Origin: Gammaproteobacteria bacterium
Lineage (GTDB): Bacteria; Pseudomonadota; Gammaproteobacteria; SZUA-229
Reading direction: 5' to 3'
DNA length: 50,886 bases
Assembly: GCA_026195255.1 (NCBI GenBank)
Contig: JAPHSS010000020.1
Coordinates: 1-50,886 of the forward strand
Part shown: one piece after another, positions 25,891-35,149 of the stretch
Numbering within the stretch: the first letter of the stretch is position 1
Layout of the letters: each line of letters begins with the position of its first letter
Notes under the pieces: model-generated
The model's input: only the letters and a program-made list of their open reading frames with translations
What the model was told of the DNA's origin: nothing
Databases searched by the model: none
Made by a program: the position numbers and the translations under genes

Positions 25891-26686
25891 CGGCAAAAAT
25901 AACAAATAAAAATAAAGCCAGAATGATACGGTAAATCACAAATGGCAACATGCCTATTTTTTCTAACAATTTTAAAAAATAATGAATACAGAAATAAGCA
26001 CTAACACCAGATAACAATGCACCCAGCATTAAAGGCTGCATATCATCTAATGTCGCCTCTTTTAAATAATCCAGCGTTTTCAAGCCACCCGCCAGTACAA
26101 TTACAGGTATAGAAAGTAAAAACGAAAATCGAGCAGACGCTTTTCGACTCAAACCTAAAAACAAACCGGCGGTCATCGTCGCGCCAGATCTTGATGTTCC
26201 GGGGATTAAAGCCAATGCCTGAGCCAGACCAATGAATAAAACATCTGTCCAACGCAGAGAATATTCATCACGTTCTTCGCGGCCTTTAACATCTGCCCAC
26301 CATAAAAATAATGCAAACACCAATGTTGCGGTTGCTAACACTTCAGGTGTGCGTAAGTGCATTTCAATAAAGTCTTTAAAGAACAAACCCGCCAGACCGA
26401 CCGGGATAGTTCCAAACAATACCGCCCAGGCCAGTTTTGCATCCTGATCAAAACCCTTACCAACAACAGATACGCTCCATGAAATTGTCATTTTGGTAAT
26501 TTCTTTTCGGAAATACAAAATCACAGCGGCTAATGTTCCTACATGAACCGCCACATCAAATGCTAAACCCTGATCGTCCCAGCCGGTTAAAATTGGCACC
26601 AGTATAAGGTGCGCTGAACTTGAAACGGGTAAAAATTCTGTTAACCCCTGCACTAATGCTAGTACCAGTATTTGTATAAAATCCAT
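25883..26686 (-). CDS. uppP: Undecaprenyl-diphosphatase
   Basis: This 267-residue inner-membrane enzyme dephosphorylates undecaprenyl diphosphate to recycle the lipid carrier for peptidoglycan and other envelope polymers. It shows both family motifs: GLTEFLPVSSSAHLIL (about 14-29) and IPGTSRSGATMTAGLFLGLSR (about 161-181), with the catalytic Glu and Arg. About eight membrane helices are present. It is followed by a VanZ-like gene with an overlapping start. Confidence 0.95.
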   Translation of the reverse strand: MDFIQILVLALVQGLTEFLPVSSSAHLILVPILTGWDDQGLAFDVAVHVGTLAAVILYFRKEITKMTISWSVSVVGKGFDQDAKLAWAVLFGTIPVGLAGLFFKDFIEMHLRTPEVLATATLVFALFLWWADVKGREERDEYSLRWTDVLFIGLAQALALIPGTSRSGATMTAGLFLGLSRKASARFSFLLSIPVIVLAGGLKTLDYLKEATLDDMQPLMLGALLSGVSAYFCIHYFLKLLEKIGMLPFVIYRIILALFLFVIFADV

Positions 26687-26706
26687 TATCTACTCTTAAT
26701 TAATTT

Positions 26707-27876
26707 TTATAATCTATAACGAAAATCCCGAAACTCAAAGCCTGGCACGTTTTCTTCTAAACCTTTTGATAAACCAATCACTTTAAAGCGTTCTCCCATC
26801 TCTCCGAGCAAACTCAATGTTTTCATCTGTTGTACTATTTGTAAGCGCTCTATCTCTGAACTCGTCGCTGTATTTTCAACTACCTCAGACAACCCCGAAT
26901 TTAATAAAAAATTTCCCTGCGAGGTAAAGCCGTCCACATCAAAACCATTTTCAGTCGCCGCTTCTGCAACCTCGGTAAAGTCAATAAATGCGGTTAAATC
27001 CTGCAGCCCGGGATACCACAATGGCGCATCTATTGAACGATGTCGATAATACCCCAAAAAAGTGCCCATGTGTCGCTCTTCAGAATAATATTCACTACGC
27101 GGATAACCATAATCTATTAAATAGATCGCACCTTTTTCAATGCATTGCGTTATTGATTTTATCCAGGGCTTTATGTGTTCGTTTAATTCACTAACATAGG
27201 CATATTCGTTTCTATTTATACCTAAGGCATCAACTTTTTTCGTTAAATTTTCATCTGCTTCACGATAACTCAGCTCAAGCTGCTGACCTTTTATTTCCAC
27301 ACCCAATTTTTCTATATTTTTATTTTTAACTCTAAAACGCTTTACGGGCATTGCATCCATTACTTCATTTGCAATAACAATCGCATTCACTCGTGACTCT
27401 GGCAATTTTGTTAACCACTGAACATGAGTTAACAGGTCAGGCACTAACTGACGAATAGTGTCTTTCTGCCTTTGTTGTAACTCTGCGCTTAATTCGATTA
27501 TGAAATACTTTTCTGGAAGCTTCGCCTTTTTCTGCAATGCTCTCAATAAATCTGCCGCTAGTTTTCCAGAGCCAGCCCCAAACTCTATGATATTAGTGTC
27601 GGGTATTTTTTCAATTAATTTAGAAACCGGGTTTGATAAGGTTTGCGCGAATAAAGAACTTACTTCAGGTGATGTAATAAAATCACCCTGCTCACCAAAT
27701 TTTTGTGCACCACCACTATAATATCCCAGACCAGGACTGTACAAGGCAAGCTGCATGTAACGCTCGAAATCAATCCAGCCACCAGCTTCTATAATATCCT
27801 GTTTTATGACTTCAACCAGTTTCTGACTTTGTTGTTTCTCATCAGGTGTGGGTTCGGGTAATTCCAGTGTCTGCAT
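26707..27876 (-). CDS. MidA/NDUFAF7-like SAM-dependent methyltransferase
   Basis: The product (389 residues from ATG at 27876) matches the DUF185 methyltransferase family, whose human member NDUFAF7 methylates an Arg of complex I. Motifs include YYSGGAQKFGEQGDFITSPEVSSLFAQ, the SAM-binding IIEFGAGSGKLAADLL, NEVMDAMPVKRF and IDYGYPRSEYY. In bacteria the substrate is unknown. I chose the downstream ATG because the 39-residue upstream extension is not family-like and would overlap the divergent SDR gene's promoter and start. Confidence 0.85.
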   Translation of the reverse strand: MQTLELPEPTPDEKQQSQKLVEVIKQDIIEAGGWIDFERYMQLALYSPGLGYYSGGAQKFGEQGDFITSPEVSSLFAQTLSNPVSKLIEKIPDTNIIEFGAGSGKLAADLLRALQKKAKLPEKYFIIELSAELQQRQKDTIRQLVPDLLTHVQWLTKLPESRVNAIVIANEVMDAMPVKRFRVKNKNIEKLGVEIKGQQLELSYREADENLTKKVDALGINRNEYAYVSELNEHIKPWIKSITQCIEKGAIYLIDYGYPRSEYYSEERHMGTFLGYYRHRSIDAPLWYPGLQDLTAFIDFTEVAEAATENGFDVDGFTSQGNFLLNSGLSEVVENTATSSEIERLQIVQQMKTLSLLGEMGERFKVIGLSKGLEENVPGFEFRDFRYRL

Positions 27877-27916
27877 TAATGTTATAATATTTAAAAATAG
27901 TAAATGGCATTCTATC

Positions 27917-28663
27917 ATGCAAAATAATTCAGTTTCCAAAACCGTACTCATCACTGGAGCGGCAGCTCGAATCGGTGCTGAGATAGCCCGCACTCTTCAT
28001 GCTGAAGGCATGAATATCGTTATTCATTACCGCTCTTCTGCTAACAAGGCAGAGGTTTTGTCTAAATCGCTAAATGAGATAAGAGAAAACTCTGCTCAAC
28101 TCATTCAGGCCGATTTACTGGCCACTCAAACACTCGACACCCTGGTAGAGAACGCCGCCTCAATATGGGGCGGCCTGGATGTACTCATTAATAATGCATC
28201 CAGCTTTTACCCCACCCCGGTAGGCTCAATCACTGAAGAGCACTGGGATGATTTAATGGGTAGCAACCTCAAGGCGCCGATCTTCTTATCTCAGGCAGTT
28301 ACACCTTATTTACGACAAACTCAGGGCTGTATTGTGAATATTGTTGATATACACGGCTTTCGCCCCATGAAGGAACACCCGGTATATTGCGCGGCAAAAG
28401 CCGGGCTTGCGATGATCACCCAGTCTTTAGCTAAAGAGCTTGGGCCTGATATCCGTGTCAACGGTGTGGCTCCGGGTGCCATTATGTGGCCCAGCACTGA
28501 ATTAGACCCGGAGGTACAGGCATCAATTCTAGAGCGTACTTCCTTAAAACGTCAGGGCTGTCCGCAAGATATCGCCACTACAGTGAAATTTCTAGTAATG
28601 GATGCACCCTATATTACGGGGCAGGTCATTCCGGTAGATGGTGGGCGGATTCTAAACATCTAG
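27917..28663 (+). CDS. SDR oxidoreductase, pteridine reductase (FolM-like)
   Basis: The 248-residue short-chain dehydrogenase has the modified cofactor motif TGAAARIGAEIA seen in FolM and pteridine reductases, NNASS for the catalytic Ser region, and YCAAKAG with the catalytic Tyr and Lys. FolM reduces dihydromonapterin or dihydrobiopterin with NADPH. The pteridine role agrees with folB and folK 6-7 kb away but rests mainly on the family pattern. The start at 27917 is 40 bp from the divergent methyltransferase gene. Confidence 0.75.
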   Translation: MQNNSVSKTVLITGAAARIGAEIARTLHAEGMNIVIHYRSSANKAEVLSKSLNEIRENSAQLIQADLLATQTLDTLVENAASIWGGLDVLINNASSFYPTPVGSITEEHWDDLMGSNLKAPIFLSQAVTPYLRQTQGCIVNIVDIHGFRPMKEHPVYCAAKAGLAMITQSLAKELGPDIRVNGVAPGAIMWPSTELDPEVQASILERTSLKRQGCPQDIATTVKFLVMDAPYITGQVIPVDGGRILNI

Positions 28664-28759
28664 TTTTTTACTAATAAGCCGACTTGTTAGACAGCGCAGC
28701 CGAAAAGGCTGATCTTTAAATTAATCATTTAGCTTATAGTTAAAACACAGTACTCATGT

Positions 28760-29722
28760 TTAACATGTTAAATAATGCACGCTGAATAAACCTTCATTAT
28801 CAACCCAGGTCTTCACCCTCGAAAAACCTGCTTTTTCAGCCAGGCTCTGAAAATGTTCAATGGTGTATTTATGCGAGTACTCTGTGTGTATTGACTGGTC
28901 TTTTTTAAAGTTAAAGACCTGCCCATCTATTGTTACCTGCTGATCTTGCAAACTGAGTAAATGCATTTCAATTCGACTTCTTTCTTCATTGAAAAATGCA
29001 TGATGGCGGAAGTTAGCTAGATTAAAATCCGCGCCTAATTCTCGATTAATGCGTGACAGTAAATTCAGATTAAACTGAGCGGTATAACCCTGTTTGTCAT
29101 TATATGCGGCATTTAATATTTGAGTACTTTTCTGCAGGTCTACGCCAATTAACAAACCGCCATTCTCACCTACCATATTTTTTATTTCTTCTAATACAGC
29201 CACCGCCTGCTCAGGCAGGAAGTTACCTATTGTAGAACCCGGAAAAAAGGCAACTTTATTAGTAGACTCAACATGATATGGAAGTTTTAACTTTCCAGTA
29301 AAATCGGCACATACCGCATGCACATTAAGCCAGGTAAACTCTTCCGCTAACTTTCTTGCTTCATCCTGTAAATAACGCCTGGATATATCTATGGGCAGAT
29401 AAGCAATGGGCCTGAGCGCGTCAAGTAAAAGACGCACTTTATAACTGTCACCACTGCCGGGCTCAATTAATAAACATTCCCTGCCTAAATTTTCCACAAC
29501 ATCATCAATATTATCGCGAATAATATTAACTTCTGTGCGGGTTGGATAATATTCATCGGTACTGCATATATCTTCAAATAATCGCGAGCCAGTTTCATCA
29601 TAAAAATATTTAGGCGATATATATGGCTGCGGGGCGGACAAACCCTGCATGATATCTTCACGAAAATCTGCAATTTGAGGGTGCTGATCGAAGAATTGAA
29701 AGCGTTCTGTTGATTTTGTCAT
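28760..29722 (-). CDS. egtD: Histidine N-alpha-methyltransferase EgtD
   Basis: EgtD uses three SAM to turn histidine into hercynine, the precursor of ergothioneine and selenoneine. The protein (320 residues from ATG at 29722) has the family signature KYFYDETGSRLFEDICSTDEYYPTRTE (38-64), SAM-binding IEPGSGDSYKVRLLL (86-100) and FFPGSTIGNF. Length is standard. The upstream ATG at 29761 would add 13 residues. It is divergent from the oxidoreductase-SelD fusion gene. The window has no egtA, egtC or egtE. Confidence 0.92.
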   Translation of the reverse strand: MTKSTERFQFFDQHPQIADFREDIMQGLSAPQPYISPKYFYDETGSRLFEDICSTDEYYPTRTEVNIIRDNIDDVVENLGRECLLIEPGSGDSYKVRLLLDALRPIAYLPIDISRRYLQDEARKLAEEFTWLNVHAVCADFTGKLKLPYHVESTNKVAFFPGSTIGNFLPEQAVAVLEEIKNMVGENGGLLIGVDLQKSTQILNAAYNDKQGYTAQFNLNLLSRINRELGADFNLANFRHHAFFNEERSRIEMHLLSLQDQQVTIDGQVFNFKKDQSIHTEYSHKYTIEHFQSLAEKAGFSRVKTWVDNEGLFSVHYLTC

Positions 29723-29756
29723 AAAACAATTAAGCTCTTTAAAGATCACCCTATAA

Positions 29757-29776
29757 TACATCCTGTACAGGGTGTA
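29757..29776. promoter_or_regulatory. Candidate operator palindrome between egtD and senC
   Basis: TACATCCTGTACAGGGTGTA is a 20-bp palindrome with one mismatched pair, centred in the 109-bp divergent promoter region. It could bind one dimeric regulator that controls both genes. No regulator gene lies next to it. Confidence 0.45.
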
Positions 29777-29831
29777 GACTACCGCTTAATAAATTCGATA
29801 ATTTTAATAAAATAATCACTATACAAATTAC

Positions 29832-32111
29832 ATGAATAACTCTAACTCTGTTCCCGTCATAAAAGACCTTGTGCTTGTTGGTGGTGGCCACAGCCACCTT
29901 TCAGTCCTTAAGTACTTTGCCATGAATCCGCTACCCGGTTTACGACTAACACTTATCACTCGAGACCTGCACACACCTTACTCTGGAATGTTGCCTGGTT
30001 ATATTGCAGGACATTATGAATATGATGAAGCGCATATCGATTTACGACCCCTGGCTCAGTTTGCAAATGCACGAATCTTTCACGCTGAAGTCAATTCAAT
30101 AAATCTCGCAGAAAAACACATAATCTGCCCCGGAAGACCCCCCATAAAATATGACCTGGTTTCTATAAACATAGGTTCAAAACCCGGAACATTACATGTT
30201 CCCGGTGCAAATGAGTTCACTATTCCCGTTAAACCCATTGATAACTTTTTATCGAAGTGGCATGCACTCATAGAAAAAGCACTAGATTACACACAACAGA
30301 AAAAAACCTTTCAACTGGCTGTTGTGGGTGGTGGTGCGGGAGGCGTTGAAATGGCCCTGGCTACACAGTACCGTTTACAGTACCTGTTAAAACTTGAAAA
30401 CATTAATCCAAACAGGCTATCCATCTCCTTATTTAGTGACGGCGATAACATACTGCTCGGTCATAATGCGCAGGTTCGAAGAAAATTCAGACGTGTCCTT
30501 CATCAACGCGACATAAACATACTTACATCACAAAAGATAAATAAAGTAGAACATAATCAACTCATCAGCGCTGATGGCACAACACATGCTGCAGATGCTA
30601 CCTTGTGGGTAACTAATGCGTCTGCACCGGCGTGGTTAGCTGAATCTGGCTTGCAGGTGGATTCTCAGGGTTTTATTGCAGTTAATGATTATTTACAATC
30701 AATTTCACATGAAAGTGTATTTGCAGCTGGCGATATTGCCGCTGTTATCAATCACCCGCGCCCAAAATCTGGCGTTTTCGCCGTACGTCAGGGGTTACCA
30801 TTAGCAAAAAACCTGTCCCGCGCCATACAGAATAAAAAACTTAAAAAATTCAAACCTCAGAAAAACTTTCTCGGCCTGATTAGTACCGGCGACAAGTATG
30901 CAGTTGCATCACATAGCAACTGGTCGTTGGAGGGTGCCTGGTTATGGAAAATCAAAGACCGAATTGACCGTAAATTTATGCGCAACTTTAATGAGTTGCC
31001 AGAAATGGAACAGCAAAAAGCACCTGAATATAACCAGGCTATTGCAAATGAAAAAACCATTAATGAAATCTCTGCCATTGCCATGCGCTGCGGCGGCTGC
31101 GGCGCCAAGGTAGGTAGTACAGTTTTATCCCGTGTAGTGAACCGTTTAAATCCTGTCCATAGAGATGATGTGGTTATTGGATTATCTGACCCGGATGATG
31201 CCGCAGTATCTGAAGTTCCTGCGGGAAAATTAATCGTTCAAAGTGTCGATTATTTTCGTAGCTTTATTGATGACCCATATATTTTCGGGCAAATAGCAGC
31301 TAATCATGCCCTGAGTGACATTTTTGCAATGGGTGCAGAATCACAATCTGCTATGGCTATAGCCACCATCCCTTACGGCATCGAAGAGCAGGTTGAAGAC
31401 CAGTTATTCCAGACCATGTCTGGTGCACTGGATGTTTTAAATGCAAGTAATACAGCACTAGTTGGCGGCCATTCCAGCGAAGGAGCTGAACTCTCATTTG
31501 GACTTTCTGTCACCGGCCTGGCTGATCGAGAACAGGTCATGCGAAAATCCGGCATGCAAAAAGGCGATGTTTTAATTTTAACCAAAGCACTGGGCACCGG
31601 CACTTTATTTGCAGCCGATATGAGACTAAAAGCCAAAGGCCGCTGGATAGATAAAGCACTGCAAAGTATGTTGTTATCTAATCAGACTGCCGGCTTTTGC
31701 ATGCATCGACACGGTGCAACCGCCTGCACTGATGTAACCGGTTTTGGTTTACTGGGACACCTCGTAGAAATGACCCGATCATCAGGAAAAAGCGTAGAAA
31801 TTAATTTAGATACATTGCCGATTTTAGATGGTGCATTAGAGATGATAGCTAGCGGCATATTCAGTTCATTACAGGAGCAAAACGTAAGACTTCGACGAGC
31901 CATTAAAGAACCCGGTGAATTACGCAAACACAAACACTTTCCATTGTTGTTTGACCCACAAACATCCGGTGGTTTATTAGCGGCTATTCCTGCGGCAAAT
32001 GCCGGTGTTTGTTTAGCCGAGTTACATGAATCAGGTTACCCTGCTAGCGTACTAATTGGTGAAGTAACTGATGATTCAGAAACCGTTGAAAGTGTTACTT
32101 TGAAATATTGA
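29832..32111 (+). CDS. senC: Fused FAD oxidoreductase-selenophosphate synthetase (SelD/SenC)
   Basis: The 759-residue protein is a fusion. Residues 1 to about 400 are a pyridine nucleotide-disulfide oxidoreductase like the TIGR03169 (Nterm_to_SelD) family, with LVLVGGGHSHLSVLK near 12-26 and AVVGGGAGGVEMA. Residues 415-759 are a selenide, water dikinase: RCGGCGAKVG puts Cys423 and Lys426 at the E. coli Cys17 and Lys20 positions, and DPDDAAV, GGHS and TDVTGFGLLGHL follow. SelD makes selenophosphate from selenide and ATP. Placement between egtD and senB suggests it feeds selenoneine synthesis; it could also serve tRNA selenation. Confidence 0.88.
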   Translation: MNNSNSVPVIKDLVLVGGGHSHLSVLKYFAMNPLPGLRLTLITRDLHTPYSGMLPGYIAGHYEYDEAHIDLRPLAQFANARIFHAEVNSINLAEKHIICPGRPPIKYDLVSINIGSKPGTLHVPGANEFTIPVKPIDNFLSKWHALIEKALDYTQQKKTFQLAVVGGGAGGVEMALATQYRLQYLLKLENINPNRLSISLFSDGDNILLGHNAQVRRKFRRVLHQRDINILTSQKINKVEHNQLISADGTTHAADATLWVTNASAPAWLAESGLQVDSQGFIAVNDYLQSISHESVFAAGDIAAVINHPRPKSGVFAVRQGLPLAKNLSRAIQNKKLKKFKPQKNFLGLISTGDKYAVASHSNWSLEGAWLWKIKDRIDRKFMRNFNELPEMEQQKAPEYNQAIANEKTINEISAIAMRCGGCGAKVGSTVLSRVVNRLNPVHRDDVVIGLSDPDDAAVSEVPAGKLIVQSVDYFRSFIDDPYIFGQIAANHALSDIFAMGAESQSAMAIATIPYGIEEQVEDQLFQTMSGALDVLNASNTALVGGHSSEGAELSFGLSVTGLADREQVMRKSGMQKGDVLILTKALGTGTLFAADMRLKAKGRWIDKALQSMLLSNQTAGFCMHRHGATACTDVTGFGLLGHLVEMTRSSGKSVEINLDTLPILDGALEMIASGIFSSLQEQNVRLRRAIKEPGELRKHKHFPLLFDPQTSGGLLAAIPAANAGVCLAELHESGYPASVLIGEVTDDSETVESVTLKY

Positions 32112-32208
32112 ATTTTCACTTACCTTTTATACTCACAGGAAAATAAAAAATAATCGCTTTAAAGCAGTGATGTAAAATTCGCGCATATTTTTCTATATGC
32201 TCTTATTA

Positions 32209-33192
32209 TTATTTTTCTGCTTCTAGAAACGTTTCTAGTAATTTAGCCCATGCATTCTTCTCAGCATCGACAGTAAATAACCTGGCCCGTTGTTTACACT
32301 GCCGAGACAATGTTTTTAAAAACACTGCATCACTTTCCGCCTTCAACAAAATCTCACGCAAAGCCTTTTCATTTTTAACCGGAAAATAACCTTCATAATC
32401 GTCACCCAGCAAACCAATAGAGCCATCGATATCCGATGCGATCACTGGCAACCCCGCAACCGTTGCTTCTGAAATAACATTAGCACCGCCTTCCATAATT
32501 GACGGTAAAACCATTAATTTGCAGCAACGATAAGCTTCACGAACTGTATTGTGCGACACTTCACCGAACCATTGGTAACGCGAATTAGTTTTCATTTCAT
32601 CTTTGGCATACTTCGCCCATTCTTTATTATGTGCTTTGCCATAATGCAATACACGAATCTTACTGCTGGCGGGTAAATCTCTAACCGCATAAGCCACACG
32701 CATTGAATCTTTTTCTTCTCGCAGGTGGCCCACTACACAAATATCAAAGCTAGTCTCTGAACAGTTTTTATTTTCAGGCAAGGGTTTCTCTAAAGGCATC
32801 GCAGACTGATGTATAACCTGCACCTTATTCTGCACTGATTCAGGTAAAACTTTTGCTGCTAATCGATGTAATGTGACTAATTTATCCGCAGCATAAATAG
32901 AAGCTAATGTTGTCTCCGGGTGACTATACATAAAACGATATAAATCAGTACCAGTCATTGCTAGAATAATGGGTTTATCTGCAAACTGTTTTTTAAACCG
33001 TGCAATTGATTCGGCACTTCGCCAGGCATGTAATGCCAGCATAATGTCATATTCGGTGCCATCCCACTTCATTGTGATGCTGACTTTATGGCCTAATTGA
33101 ACTAAAAAATCAGCCCAGCGTTGTGCTGTGGCACGATTTCCATTTAGTGACTTGGGCGCTGCTGGTGTTATTATTCCGATATGCATTTTCAT
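32209..33192 (-). CDS. senB: Selenosugar synthase SenB (TIGR04348-type glycosyltransferase)
   Basis: The 327-residue protein is a GT-B glycosyltransferase of the TIGR04348 type. It has the family opening IGIITPAAPKSLNGNRATAQRWADFL, the ALHAWRS and LAMTGTDLY blocks, and the donor-site region MEGGANVISEATVAGLPVIASDIDGSIGLLG. In Variovorax the homologue SenB couples selenophosphate to a UDP-sugar to make a selenosugar. Its neighbours egtD, a SelD fusion and an EgtB-like gene fit this role closely. It is divergent from senA and convergent with senC. The stop lies 98 bp from the senC stop. Confidence 0.85.
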   Translation of the reverse strand: MKMHIGIITPAAPKSLNGNRATAQRWADFLVQLGHKVSITMKWDGTEYDIMLALHAWRSAESIARFKKQFADKPIILAMTGTDLYRFMYSHPETTLASIYAADKLVTLHRLAAKVLPESVQNKVQVIHQSAMPLEKPLPENKNCSETSFDICVVGHLREEKDSMRVAYAVRDLPASSKIRVLHYGKAHNKEWAKYAKDEMKTNSRYQWFGEVSHNTVREAYRCCKLMVLPSIMEGGANVISEATVAGLPVIASDIDGSIGLLGDDYEGYFPVKNEKALREILLKAESDAVFLKTLSRQCKQRARLFTVDAEKNAWAKLLETFLEAEK

Positions 33193-33281
33193 ATATTAGA
33201 CTATTATGTTTGTATTCACGAACCTGTAACAAACTCGTTAACTTTGTTTAGGTAACCTTTAGGCTCAACTACACTAAAATC

Positions 33282-34589
33282 ATGTCTGACTCAAATATAA
33301 ACCCGAAAACAATAAACGCTTTAATTGCAGATTTAAAAGACTCACGAGAACGCACTTTAGCTCTCATTGACGACTTAAATTCAGAGCAACTCATAGGCCC
33401 CATGTTAGACACGGTAAACCCGTTATTATGGGAAATTGGCCACACGGCTTATTTTTATGAGTTCTGGATTTTACGCGATTTGCATGGCAAAGATTCTTTT
33501 TTGGAAAATGCAGATGCGCTTTATGACTCTATTAATATTGCACACGATGACCGCTGGAATTTACCCCTGCTGACGTTAGAAGAGACAAAAACCTATATGC
33601 AGCAAGTGCTCGATGCTGTTATTAAAGTTTTACAAAGCGCCAATGTAAGCCAACGGGATATTTATCTGAGCCGTTACGGCTGTTTTCATGAAGATATGCA
33701 TACAGAAGCTTTTACCTATACCCGTAGAACATTGAATTACCCTGCGCCTAAATTATCTGCCTGCCACTTTGATAACGAAAGTAATAATGCACAAATATTA
33801 AATGGCGATGCTGATATTACAGGTGGTGAATATTTACTAGGCGCACCCCAGGATATTAGTTTTTGTTTTGATAACGAGAAATGGCAACATCCGGTTAGCG
33901 TTAAACCCTATTCAATTTCTCGCACCGCAACCTGTTATAAAGAGTTTGCTGATTTTGTTGATGATAATGGGTATAAGCAGCAACAATACTGGAGCAATGA
34001 GGGCTGGGAGTGGTTGCAGAAGCATAATGTAAGCGCGCCGAATGGCTGGAAAAAAGACAAAAACAATCACTGGTTAATAAAACAGTTTGATCAATGGATA
34101 TCATTACCCGCTAATGCGGCGGTAATTCATATCAACTGGTTTGAAGCTAATGCCTGGTGTAAGTGGGCCGGCAGACGACTACCCAGCGAAGCCGAGTGGG
34201 AACTGGCCGCGTCAGGTAGCCCGTTAAATATTAATGAAAAACGCCTCTACCCATGGGGAGAGCAGCCACCAACGCAGAAACACGCCAATATGGATAGCAG
34301 GGCATTGGGCACCATAAATGTGAATGCATTACCCGAAGGTGATAGCGCTTTTGGTTGCAGACAAATGTTAGGTAATACATGGGAGTGGGTGGCAGATACC
34401 TTTAATCCCTACCCTGGTTTTGTCGCTGATATGTATGAAGACTATTCACAACCTTTGTTTGGCAACACCAAAGTCTTAAGGGGCGGTGCTTGGAGCACTC
34501 GCTCGCGTATGATACGCAATACCTGGCGCACGTATTATGGGCCGGACAGGAACGATGTGTTTGCGGGATTCAGAAGTTGTAAGTTATAA
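33282..34589 (+). CDS. senA: Selenoneine synthase SenA (EgtB-like non-haem iron enzyme)
   Basis: The 435-residue protein has a DinB-like N-terminal domain and a formylglycine-generating-enzyme-like C-terminal domain, as in EgtB. The iron ligands are visible: His54 (WEIGHTAYFYEF) and HEDMHTE with His136 and His140. The C-terminal domain ends TKVLRGGAWSTRSRMIRNTWRTYYGPDRNDVFAGFRSC. EgtB joins sulfur to hercynine; SenA joins the selenium of a selenosugar. Motifs alone do not separate them, but the divergent senB neighbour and nearby SelD favour SenA. Confidence 0.82.
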   Translation: MSDSNINPKTINALIADLKDSRERTLALIDDLNSEQLIGPMLDTVNPLLWEIGHTAYFYEFWILRDLHGKDSFLENADALYDSINIAHDDRWNLPLLTLEETKTYMQQVLDAVIKVLQSANVSQRDIYLSRYGCFHEDMHTEAFTYTRRTLNYPAPKLSACHFDNESNNAQILNGDADITGGEYLLGAPQDISFCFDNEKWQHPVSVKPYSISRTATCYKEFADFVDDNGYKQQQYWSNEGWEWLQKHNVSAPNGWKKDKNNHWLIKQFDQWISLPANAAVIHINWFEANAWCKWAGRRLPSEAEWELAASGSPLNINEKRLYPWGEQPPTQKHANMDSRALGTINVNALPEGDSAFGCRQMLGNTWEWVADTFNPYPGFVADMYEDYSQPLFGNTKVLRGGAWSTRSRMIRNTWRTYYGPDRNDVFAGFRSCKL

Positions 34590-34650
34590 GCAAAAACTGG
34601 AACGATTCTCACACCTGCTTGCTTTACTCGGGGAAATGGCGCTACTTTTG

Positions 34651-35145
34651 TTATTTACTGAAATCAAACTCTATCGGCTCTAACTTTTCTTTTTCTTTAT
34701 CAAACTCAGCCCATAACTCGCCATAGGTTTTTTTAACCTGTGGGTGTTGTAAATCAGGTGCCAGTTCTGCCATGGGCCATAGAACAAATGCGCGATGTAA
34801 TATCTCATCACGAGGGATCTGTAATTTGCCCTCATCTAACACCAGGTCATCATAGAGTAATAAATCCAGATCAAGGGTTCTTGAGGAAAACCTTGGGCCA
34901 CTGCGGTCTCGTCCGTGCTCGTCTTCTATTAAGTGTAAGACCTGTGCCACATCTGACACAGAATCATCGGTTTGCAGGGCGATGACCATATTATAAAAAC
35001 TATCCCCCTCAAACCCTACTGCTTCACTTTCATAGACCGATGACAATAGCAATTCACCATATTTTTGTCGTAATGCATCCACGCCGGCACGGGTAAGCGC
35101 CTCTCGGTCAATATTGCTACCTAAACTGATATATACCCAGGACAC
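34651..35145 (-). CDS. folK: 2-amino-4-hydroxy-6-hydroxymethyldihydropteridine pyrophosphokinase
   Basis: FolK transfers pyrophosphate from ATP to hydroxymethyl-dihydropterin in folate synthesis. The 164-residue protein has YISLGSNI (6-13), the ATP/Mg motif DRSGPRFSSRTLDLDLLLY and the PRDEILHRAFVLWPMAELAPD C-terminal signature. It lies 4 bp after folB, with both genes on the minus strand, so the two consecutive steps are cotranscribed. Confidence 0.93.
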   Translation of the reverse strand: MSWVYISLGSNIDREALTRAGVDALRQKYGELLLSSVYESEAVGFEGDSFYNMVIALQTDDSVSDVAQVLHLIEDEHGRDRSGPRFSSRTLDLDLLLYDDLVLDEGKLQIPRDEILHRAFVLWPMAELAPDLQHPQVKKTYGELWAEFDKEKEKLEPIEFDFSK

Positions 35146-35149
35146 GTAT

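Noticed and set aside
28760..34589. Plain ergothioneine cluster
   Set aside because: No egtA, egtC or egtE, whereas a SenB-type glycosyltransferase and a SelD domain are present, which point to selenium.
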